From positions 26,071,769 to 26,135,768 of the forward strand of contig OZ007579.1 in assembly GCA_963931925.1 (NCBI GenBank): a DNA stretch of 64,000 bases, given 5' to 3'. The notes under the pieces were generated by a model. It was not told the DNA's origin, searched no databases, and saw nothing but the letters and a program-made list of their open reading frames with translations. Positions 44,780-56,700 of the stretch are shown here, one piece after another (positions within the stretch are counted from its first letter, which is position 1; each line of letters starts with the position of its first letter). Made by a program: the position numbers and the translations under genes. This stretch comes from Onchidella celtica. Lineage: Eukaryota > Mollusca > Gastropoda > Systellommatophora > Onchidiidae.

Positions 44780-47700
44780 GTAAAAATGTTTCAAATGTTT
44801 TTTAGTATGAAAGTTAAAGCTCAACAACAAATTGGCTGATTTTTATCGAATCAACTAGATCAATGTTGTAAGTTAGTTCCAAGGGAAGCCATGTGCCCGT
44901 CTAGAAAATTATACTCTGTTCAGTTTCAAAGGGGGCATCCCTCTGAGGGTGACAAGACACGATTAAATAACAATATTAAAAAAATATTTTTTGGTTTAGT
45001 TCGTCCTGAAGGAGGTCTTCATAGTCTGAACGCTTGTCTTGTTGTTTTTTCTTTTCAGTTCTGGTTCAATGTGATGCATCCTTTGTTGTTTATCATCCGG
45101 GACTTTGTAACAAAACCCCCTTTATATATAATATATATCTGTGTGTGTGTGTGTGAGAAATATTTTAACTTTATTCTAGGCCCTGCTATGACGACCTTTT
45201 TTTTTGTTAAAAAAAAAAGATATGATTTGAAACAGTCATTTTTTTCAAAGCTGACTTGCCCAACAGCACCAGCGAATCAGATGCGACTCATCCCACCAGT
45301 CAACATTCTTGTGATAGCATTAGCAGGCGCTACTTTATTACTATGAGCAGTCTAAATAAGATCGACATTTTTAAGATATATGTGAAACAGGTTTAAGACT
45401 GTAACAATATTTTTTAAAATCAACAAATAAAAATTTTAATCAATATATAAAAAGTAAATGAACGTGATAAAATAAACCAGGACTGCTGTACACTGCTCAC
45501 AGCTCCGTGTTTCCATTCCGTCTTCAGAGGCAAATGTTATACGAAAATTACGACAACAATGCAGTCCATTGGAATGTATGCATGCTGTACAGCTAAACTT
45601 TTTAAAAATTGTTTTTATTCTAAAGCCGTCTTGCCAGGGATAGCACAAAACGGCAAGAAAGTCATATACAACATTAACGTTACAGTGGATTTCAAAAGAA
45701 TAAATCTGCGAATGCATTAATTTTTTTCTTCCCCGTAGATAGTGGATATATGAATGCAGACGAACGTTTCCTCTTTCTTATCATGTGTTTTGTAATTTTT
45801 TTAATTTGCTTTGGTGATTTTCAAGTAGATTTGACTAACTTAAGGTAGTTTTGAACTGTTAGGCGCCTTCAGTTTTCAACATTTCAAATCGGAAGATGAT
45901 GTGTGATAACAGCTCTCTGAAGGACCACAAATTATTTGCTGATTAGGTCACATCTACGTATTGCGTTTTGACCTTCAGCTCCATAATTGCAATAATGTGC
46001 GTTCATTTTACACAGGTTCTCTCAAGTACATGCCAAAAGTTCAGGACTTGCTGATACGTCAAGGTGTGTATTTCAACAACTCATTCGTGTCCACCCCGAT
46101 GTGTTGTCCATCCAGAAGCACTTTCCTCACTGGGAAGTACGTGCACAACCACAACGTCTACACCAACAACGCCAACTGTTCATCCAAGGAATGGCAACAA
46201 CGACATGAGACCAGGAGTTTTGCCACGTATATCAACCGCACATACGCCACAGGTAATTAACACTCCAGCCAATGTGCCGCATTTAGGGCGATAAACGGTC
46301 CTTCTGAGGGCCAGAGAAGAGGAAAGATGTAAGAAAAACGATAAGAAGTAGAGTAAGAGGAGAAATCAGAAGAAATAACAGCAAGTAGGAAAGCTAGATG
46401 TGAATGCCTTGCTGGGCAAATCTGCTAAAAGAGAGACCTCTATAACAGCCCTGGCAAATGTCAGAGATCATTATCAATACTCGTATTCATTGATACCACA
46501 CTGCAGACATCAGTGTATTTTCATATGTTGAAGGTTTGCATGTTTTTTTTCTATGTATTGAGGCCCCCCACCCCCCCCCCCCCCCCCCTTAATTTTTAGT
46601 TGCCTAGTCGCCAGTATGGACAAAAATCTTTTGTTCCGCATTTTTTGTTGTTTTTTTTCTGTGATAAATAAAGTAAGTATGCACTGAATGCTTGTGCAAA
46701 TGTAAACATGAAATTGTTTTACCATAATTTTGACACAGCCTGTCACTCCTGGCTGACAGAACTGCATTGGGATGTTTTATATATTATACATGTATGATTG
46801 CAATTCTGTGGAGTAATGTAGTTAATTAAGATTTTATTCCATACCTTTTCAGAGAGTACAGTTAGTAATTACTACATTATGTTTGGTAGCTAATGTTCAG
46901 TTGCCTACAATTAATTTCCTTTGTGTGCCGGTTGCAAAACATGCACACAGCCTGGGGGGAACATTGGTACTAGCAAAGTTTCCATCATAGTGACCAAAAT
47001 TGGTTGGAAAGAAAAAAAAGTTCAATAGGGAATGAGCTGACAGACATTTCTGACTAAAGTTGTTGATCTTCCCAAATTTTGCAGGTTACTTTGGCAAATA
47101 TCTAAATGAGTATGATGGCAACCACACCCCACCTGGTTGGCAGAGATGGGTTGGCTTGATCAAGAATTCTCGCTTCTACAACTACAGTGTGGTGGACGAG
47201 AGAGGGGTCAAGACAAAACACCAGGACAACTACTATGCTGATTATCTAACAGATCTGGTGGCCAATGACAGTCGAGCTTTTCTGCATGACAGCAAGAAAA
47301 GGGATCCCAGCAAGTGAGAAATTCTTATAATAGAACAGCGGGAGTGAAGTAAAGAAATTCTGCCACGTGGCAATGGAAGAAAGACATTCTTGTCATAGAA
47401 CAATGGGAATAAAGAAATTCTTATTATAGAACAATGAGCTAAGGTAAAGAAATTTTTATCAATGACAAATGGGGTAAAGAAATTCTCATCATAGATTAGT
47501 AGAATAAAGTTCTTATCGTAGAATGGGATAAAGAGCTTCTTACCATAGAACAATGACAGTAAAGAAATTTTTATCAAAGAACAATGAAACAAAGAAATAC
47601 TTATCCTAGAGTAATGGAGCGAAGAAATTCTTACCATAGAACATTGGAAGAAAGAAACTGTCATCAAAGAACAATGGGATTAGGTAATTCTCATCATAGA

Positions 47701-50700
47701 ACAATGGGGTTGCGAACTGTAGAGTCACCTCTAACCAGCATTTTAATCTTTTACTTTTCTGAAGTTAATGACAAATGCCAGTTACTATTTTTCCCTTTTC
47801 CAATCCAATTGTTTGATTTGATCCCCTCCCAATTTCCAGACCTGTCATGATGGTCTTGAGTGTACCAGCTCCACATGGACCAGAGGATGCAGCACCACAG
47901 TACCAACACATGTTTGTCAACAATACAGACCATAGGTAAGTGTCTGCTCATAATATTCCTTCCCCCTTGTACATAGGAGATGGAGTCACTCTACATACTC
48001 TAATGTAAATCACCTTTTACTGCATCACAAAGAGAAAGAGTAAAAACACTTTTCTGTGTGATTATATAGACAAACAGGAGCACAATATTCTATGACCATA
48101 AGTGGGAACTGTCCTTTTCATGGCTGTCCTCAGCCCTATAGAGATTTTTGACTGTCCTTGTATTTTCATGTATTATCTTTATGTCCAGAAAAATAGGAAA
48201 TAATAAATATGTATTTACAGCTAGATTCAGGCCTGTGAAGTGATACATTTTCAGCCTTATGAAGATTTCCAGTTTCCGTGCATGATGATATGGAGTTTAT
48301 TTAGTTGAGTTTTAGGCCTGATGTTTCCCATTGTACTGTCTCAACATCTTGTTGTGGAGTAGTGCTGGATAGAGATAGTTTGTTGGCTTGATGGCCCAGT
48401 ACATGTGGTAGTTAGAGTGCTTAACCCAGTTGCAAGAGGTCCCTGGTTCAAACTTAACTTGAGAGTAGAGCCCAATTCCATGGTCCAGTCAGCATTTTTT
48501 AAAGTTAGTATAGAGCTTCAAAATGTTAGTGTACAATCTGAAAATGAAAACCATTCAAGTTAAAATTCAGTCAAAAGTAGTTTTTTCATTTCAGTTTTCA
48601 GTTTTGGCGAGATTGAAATAAAAATGGTCAAAGATTCAAATAATGCTGAAGACTCACAATGCATAAAATATGACGATTCCTCTCTCAGTGCTTGTAATCT
48701 CAAATGAATCCCTTACAAAAAGTGTGTCATGTTGGTGCTGAAAATCACTTATTGTAAGATGTCATTTGGTGTTTTCTTTTTTCCACTCATTTCAGAGATG
48801 GTAATAAAACTTATGGTAACTTACAAAAAAAAGCAATTGTTATAAATGGATCACAACAGAGAAAGTAGTATCCAAGGAAACTAAATACCCCCAGGCTGTC
48901 AGTGCTTTTGGAGTCATCAGCAGATCCTATCCTGCTCAGTTTTGATCTATCACTGACTGGGCAAATTTAATGACATTCACAGGACTGCTTCCTGGAACCA
49001 TGCGCCAAACCCAGACAAACAGTGGCTGCTGCAGAATGTGTATCCCATGATGCCACAGCACAAAATCTTCACTGACCTGCTACAGCGACGCAGGCTGCAG
49101 ACTCTACAGTCAGTGGATGATTTAGTTGAAAATGTGAGTGTGAAATAAATATGATTGAGAGAAACCACAAATACACATCGTGACCTTGTTCTTGTTTGTT
49201 CCAACTCCACTGTTTGCACTACTGAGAAATTTGACGTTAAATGTTTACGGCTTTAGTATTATGGCTGTTGCCAGGGGAGTGGACTTTTTTTTCACAGCAA
49301 GCTGTAGATGAGCAGTGAATACAATTCATAGCATGAAAGGTTGGGGTGAGGAGTCACACAAATGTAGCATTCAGCATATCGATTGATTGTAAAGTAGGGC
49401 CCTCAGGTGTTGAATGGGATGATGTGAAGGGGTCAAAAGTAAAAGTATGTGGAAATTAGATTGCCAAGATAATAATATCATGAGATAAGAATCGCTTTTT
49501 TATCCCATGAGGGAAAGTCTTTTTCACAGAGCGTTTAAGAGCACATACATGGTATATGCCTCTTTCGCATCATTTCATAAACTCAATAAACGCAATAACA
49601 TGTATACATGAAGACATGGTAAGGAACCTTTGTGAATTGTGGCACACATCCAGCTGAGATGTCTTGTTGAAAAAAATTGGGGAGGGCAAAAATGATCTTT
49701 TGTGTCTTTTTCTGTTTGCTTCCATGTTGTTTTATTCTGTTGCTCTTGGATGATCTAGAATTTTGATGAAACGGATGGTGGCTGTCATTTAAGATGGTTC
49801 TAAATTTCTTTACACAGGCGTTTGAGTATAGAGCACATAACAGGGTGAAGAAAGGTGATGATGCATTCTGTCTTCAAACTTTCAGGTGGTTGAAGAGCTG
49901 AAGTTGCTGGGAGAACTAGACAACACCTACATCATTTACACCTCTGACCACGGCTACCACCTGGGCCAGTTTGGCTTGATCAAGGGCAAGGCCATGCCCT
50001 TTGACTTTGATGTACGAGTGCCATTGATAATGAGGGGCCCTGGAATCCAGCCAGGCACCATGTGAGTTGTTTTGCATTTTCACAAACATCAAGTTTTTTC
50101 ATGCTGAATCTCTGAAAGAAAGAAGATTCTGATGAACAAATTTGAAGAATGACAGAAACTGTGAGGGCAAAGTAAGGGGTAAACCGACCAAGGCTGGTGT
50201 AGGTGCCAGAGCAGTCGCTCGCTGCCAATAAATTTTACTTCACACTGGCACAATAGGCACTGCCCACACCGTGACCTAGCAGGATGCAGTGGGCAGTGTT
50301 GCCTATTGTGCTAGTGTGAAGTAAAATTTATGGGCGACGGACCTCCTGCGTGACATCTATCTCAACCTTAGTCTGTTTCACCCCTAAGGCTTGGACAAAG
50401 TTGAAACTTGAAATTTGAGCAAAAAAAGAAAGTATGTGTATTTCAAATAGTTCTGTAACGGATAACAAAACCATGCACTGAATTCTTAAAAAATAAGGTA
50501 TATTCCATTTCATCTTCATTGTGTTTACAATCAAACCAGAGCATAATATTTATATCATGGTATGTTGGTTTGTTTTCAACCAGCATCTCAAACATTGTCA
50601 ACAATATAGACATGGCACCTACCCTGATTGACATGGCTGGGGAGCCGGTGCCAGACCACATGGATGGAGAATCCATGCTTAGACTGATCAAAGCAGCCAA

Positions 50701-53700
50701 AGATCCTAACAAGTGAGTTATTAATGTGTCATCTACAGAACTAGCCTAGCAAATACCTGTCAAGTCTGTTTCATAAAAAAAGAAAACAACAACCAATGGA
50801 CCCCCAAAATTTTGTATTTGAAGAGTTATATGGGGACGGGCTCTGCAAGCATTTTTTTTTTTTTTAATGGGATGGGCTTCTTGCCATTTGGCATGATAAT
50901 GCTGATGATCTGTATTTCTCAAAGACATTAGTACATGTAATGACATTGTCATTGTTTGATGTGAATTTCAGAGTGGACAACAGAGGTTTTGTGACCACCA
51001 AAAAGCCCTGGAGAGATACTGTTCTTCTGGAGAGAGGGTAAGATGCTTACTTCACCGTGGAAGCTATCTGTAATTCATACAGCAAAAAAGAAGAACAACG
51101 AAGCCTTGAAGAAGAGTCCTGCAAGCGAGAAACACATCAGACTGAATCCAAAACTTGAATTTAATAGCCAAAGCAGTTATCACAGGAGTACCAGAATTTT
51201 CTGAAGATGGAATAAGGAAAATATATACTTAATTTACCCAGAGCACTTCACAACATTAAGAAAACAATTATTCTATGAGATTTATACCATTTTTTTTAAT
51301 ATGTGGGAGACAGTTGTGTTTGGGTAGAAGCAGATTAACCTGCACGCCAGCTAGACTATAGCACTGGGCTCTAGACCCTGACCATCCCTCTATCAATATC
51401 AGAGCATGTTTTCCCATGAGAGCCCCCGGCAGACTGGAAGTGAACACAGTGATGAGATTCAATAAGAGATAAGAGTCACTTTATTATCCCATGAGGGAAA
51501 GAGTACAATTCTCTTTCACAGAGTGTTTAAGGGCACACACATGGTACACACATCTTAAGCCTCTTCACATAAACATATCATAACTCAATAAACTCAGTAG
51601 TAGACATATTACATGAAATAACATGGTAAGAAACCTTAGTGAAATGTCACACACATCTAGCTATAATGTCTTGTTGAGATGAATTGCAGAGTGCAGAAGC
51701 GATCTTCTGTATTGGCCTCTATTTGCTTTCACGTATATTATTGTGCTGCTCAGGATGACTCAGGAACCAACTCCTCAACGCTTTATCATAGAAATTATCA
51801 AAATTCTCTCAAGATGTAATTAGGAAAATATTTAGTTAATCACTGATAACAGCTCTTTAAATAAGTGTAAGACCAAAAAAATTGAGACGCAAAATATTCT
51901 GATGGGGTGAAGCAGATAAAATGTTTGTAGATAAAAGGAGATAAAAGATGCAAATTTCAAATGTTATCTCATCATGTGGATAATTTAATTTCAGATTATT
52001 AAAAATCTGTCCTAATTAAAAAAACAAACAAACCCAAAAATCTGTCTTTTAGGAAAGTCCCAATTAGCGCAATCACAGCAAAAACTACTTATTTGCATTG
52101 AAGCAATATGATAATGATTAATTTGGTGCTCTCATAGCCACAGGAAATGATAAATTTGAAAATGTGCGACATAAAAGCTATACTTCCCCCCCCTTTTTTG
52201 GTAACCCTCAGGCATTTTCTCGTTGCCGGTTCCCCCTGGCTGTGCAAGTGAAAAAAGAATGAGTAGTTTTAACATTCCCAGCTGTAATTAAATTTTGGAA
52301 AATCCACTCAGTTGAAAACAGGGAGAAAGAAACAAATAGTAAGGGGTAAAAAAAATAAAATAAAGGAAAGCAAGAAAAAAGAACAAAAATAATTTTTTGA
52401 AAGAGATCGCTGCTTGAGGTTTTCATTTCCACAACTTTTTTCCAAGTCAGCATAGTAAAATTGAGAACAAAATAAAAATTCCTTGACAAACAGTGAATTA
52501 AGAATTTGATATTTTTCATTTTCATATTAATTCAAGTAACCCTTGTGAAGCTTGGAGTATGGGCTGAAACAAAAATTCTGTGTTCTTTAAAAGATAAGGG
52601 CTTTACAAAATACAATTTCTGTTCTATTTATAGCCATATTTCAACCGTTCACCAACCCCGGTTTGGAGAAATCAAGTGGTTAGTGGGCGCTTTTAGGGTC
52701 CCTTTCAGTCCGATCGTACTGTTGTATTCTGCCTGTCGTATTGCAATTTCCTAGCACAATATGACCATCATTGTGTCCATGTGCTTCCTTCAAACTCAAA
52801 CCTGAAACCTCAGACCCCATTTCAACCCTTATACTTATCTCTTCTTTTGTTGTTTATTAACACATTTTTTATGCCTGGACAGAAAACTGACAGAAAAAGC
52901 CTTGAAGCAACGAATGAGAACTGAGGAAATGATAATTTACCACCAGTCGACTAAGTCCACTCGAGGAAATATCCACTTTTACATTCCACAACGCAAGAGA
53001 AAACTGGCAGTCGAGTGTTCCAAAGAGGAAAACAGATTACCTTGTAAACCAAACCAGGTGACTATTTGTTTCAGTCAAATTTTGTTTGATTCTTTGCTTA
53101 CGAATGGGGGAGCTTTATGTTCTGTTGCCAGTAATCATTTCTAATGAAAATCACTTTGCATTTTACAACAAAATAATGCTGTAGATACTAGTGGTAGTAC
53201 TGGTGTTTCCTGTGAAAGCTCTTTATTAGTTTCAGTTGTAGGTCATTATAACAGATCTGCTTCATTTTGAATGTTCTTTTGAGTTCCATTTCATCATTGT
53301 TTGATCTGCTTCATTTTGAATGTTCTTTTGAGTTCATTTCATCATTGTTTGTTTGTTTGCTGTTAGATATGTCTTATTGCATTCCCCTTATGCTTCAGTG
53401 TCCTTCGCACCCTGTCAGCATTTGAGGTGAAGCTTTTCATCAAATATCGGTAATCTACACACTGGGTAGTTTTAAGTTCCTGTCCCATTCTGCAAATGGT
53501 AATTGAAAAAAGGCACCACTTGAGACAAAGAAATTAGAATAAAATATTATGTTTTGATCTCCCCCGCCACGGGGACAAAACAAAGACGCTTACAAAAAAT
53601 TATTTTCATCTGTGTACAAGCTCGGTTCATCAGCCTTGTCTCTGCAGACTTAAAGCTTGAAAAAAGAGCTGTTATTACAAAACATTAGAAATCACACTTC

Positions 53701-56700
53701 CAGTTGCACATGGGAAGTATGGACTTTTAAACATTCAATTTGATTCAGTTTCACATTATTAGCGACATAAAGCATAGTCATCAGGTCAAGTCTCCAACTT
53801 TGAAAAAGAGCCTTCTGCAGTTCAAATGGAAGGCATTTCTAAACTTTCAGACAAATCCGAGTTGTATGAGCAGCGGTAGCTCTTGTTAAAAATCGTGTGA
53901 GTTTTTTGTTTACATTATAGACAGTGTGTATTCATGTATCCACAGAAATGGTACTGTATTGAACACAACGGTCGACTGAGGAAACACAAATGTCGCAAGT
54001 CCGTGAATGCCAGCAATGGAGATGTTGCAATACAGAAAGACCAGCCCCACAGGTTCGAACCCTGCTCATGCAGCAACAGAAGAGCAACTAAAAAGTTGAA
54101 CAAAGTAGAGAGGAGGCGACAACGAAGGTTTCTCAAGAAACATGTTGGACATGGTTAGTCTTCTGTGCTACGCTGTCTTCATGCCTTACGTCTAGTCCAG
54201 TGTTTCTCAACCATTTTGCTCCCACGCAAAAAAAAAACAAAAAACCACGAAGATCGGACAAAGTTAATATACAGTATGCAAAAAAAAAAAAAAAATCCAA
54301 GCTAAACAAGGAAACCACCAACAAACAACAGTTTATCTATACAGTTAAGTTAAAGTACGCTATGAAATTAAGATTTCTATGATAAATCTCTACACCCCAT
54401 TCTGAAGTTCCATGCCCCACCAAAACTATTATCTCAACCCACCAGTGGTGCGTGTGTCCCACACTTGGAAACTTTGATCTAGAGCAGGGATAAAGCACAT
54501 GTTTGTACATTTAACAAACACTGAAATGTGGCCCAGAAAGACAAAAATAGATGTATTTTACAAAACCTAGGTTGGCAACAAAGAAAATGCACAGACTACA
54601 TCATTGTTGTAGTAATCAGTTTTGGCTATTCTCAGAGAAGCAAAAAGTTTTTTAATTTTAGCACAAAAGATCTAGCTGTGGTGAATTTTTAGAAGTTTGC
54701 TATTGCAATATTGTTCACCTTAGGAACCTGTAACCAAAATCATTCAGTGCGACTTTTGAATGTAGTCGAATATATATAAAAATCGATTTTTCAAATTTTT
54801 GAGTGCTATAGTCTCAGAGAATGGTGATGAAATATGATGAAAAAAAAAGAGACTTTGGACACAGCAGAAACTAAACAGTTTTGCTCAGTCTTTAAATCTT
54901 TTTTTGTTATCTCAAACTTTTCATTTTTTGTTTCAAAATCTAACAGAGGTTCTGCAAATCGCTTGTATCTAATATTCTCCTCACCCATAGTTTGTTTTGT
55001 TGTTGCTTTTGTAAAAAATTTGTTCGCAGATCAGTCATGACAATTTTAAAAGATTACCTGTGTTTCCCTCTTGTAATATTAGTGTTCTCATTTATTGTAC
55101 TGCTAATGGTTTTCCAGATTTCAAGCCAAAGTTTTTGAGGAGCCGAAGATCTGTGCAAGTTTCCCTAGACAATTCTGGATCTTCCAGAAGCTTCAGTAAG
55201 TAAAGTCCAATCCACTTATCTCGACATGGCTTTTGTCGACATTCTGGGTAACTCGACACAATTTTTTAGGTCCCAATCTGTTCCTTCTTTAATATTACTA
55301 AATATTTCCCCGCAACTCAACGTGTTATTCCATTGTCTCCTTTTATATCGACACATTTCTCCCCGACCAGAGCACAAGTGTACTAGATCTACTATTGTGC
55401 CGCCGAAAATGCCCAGGCAACTCCCCGCATGTATGATCTCTTTATTCTTTATTTCTTTTTTTCGGTGCTGGTGGGGAGGGGTAGGGGAAGGAGTATGTGG
55501 ACACAGAGAATGACCCTTGGTTTCAGTAAAGCGAGTGTGGAATGCCATGCATAAGTGCATGGCAATAAAAGTACAGAGCACTACTGACTGAGTAATTTTT
55601 TTTTTCACAAAACAATTGTGTGCCGTTGATACTAGGCCTTGACCTAGATCTCTTGGTTAACTGCCAATAATGTATGTGTATTGGTATCATCACTTCTTCT
55701 GAAGCAGTCAGGTCGAGCTTAGAAAGAAATAGTAAAACACTGCGCATTTGACGTATAGCAACAGCAGTTTGCCGATGTCGGCAAATCTTTGCCATGCAAC
55801 TGCTCCACACAACAATGATACTGGGGGAACGGGCGACAGTATGCCGATAAGTAAAAGAAAAAGGGACATAATTGCGTTATTTATTGGACACTTCCAATTA
55901 TGGTGATGTTTGACCTCTCCCCCCCCCCCCCCCCCCCTTTTTTTTTCTCTTCTACCACCAATCTGCTATTTCGACTTTCTCTTTACTCGACGCAAGTCTG
56001 ACAGTCCCACTGATGTCGAGATATTAGGGTTGCACTGTATGTGGTTTTGTAGTTGAGATTCTTTCAAAGCAACAGTAATGGGGAAATGTTATTCAGCATA
56101 ATGTTTAGGTCATTCCTTCCTTTCCCACCAAAGTTTATGTCATCCTTTCCAACCAGTGGTTCCCACCATACTCCCTCCTCCCTTAGATCACATCAGTGTC
56201 ATAATGAGAGGAATCTGCCATATTGTTGTATGCGACATTTTGCCAATTTTGAGGTTTTGTCATGTAAGTGGCTGTATCACTCCTAATTTCGTTGTGTGTA
56301 AGTGTCATTCCAATTGGTTAAAAACTTTTCGAGATGTTGTTTGTGATGTATTGTTTTATGCGGTTTAACCCTTTTGCCCACCAATCTTCAATCCTCGTTT
56401 TCTCGAAAAGGCAAAAAAAATACACACACAACAATTACAATATAGCACATACCCGACAATATTTCAGTTGTTGTATGTAATGTAGGTGTGCTTTCCAAAC
56501 TTCTGTAAAATGAAGAATAAGAACTATATTATTCAAAATTTCAGATGGCTTTGAGAATATGTTCAACCGCCGCTGTCGTATCATGGCCAACGAGTCAGTG
56601 GTCTGTGACCTTGACATCTACCAGAAAGCCTCGGAGTGGGAGAATCACAAGGAAAAAATTGATGGAATGATCAAGGAGTACAGAAAAGCCTTGGAAGATT

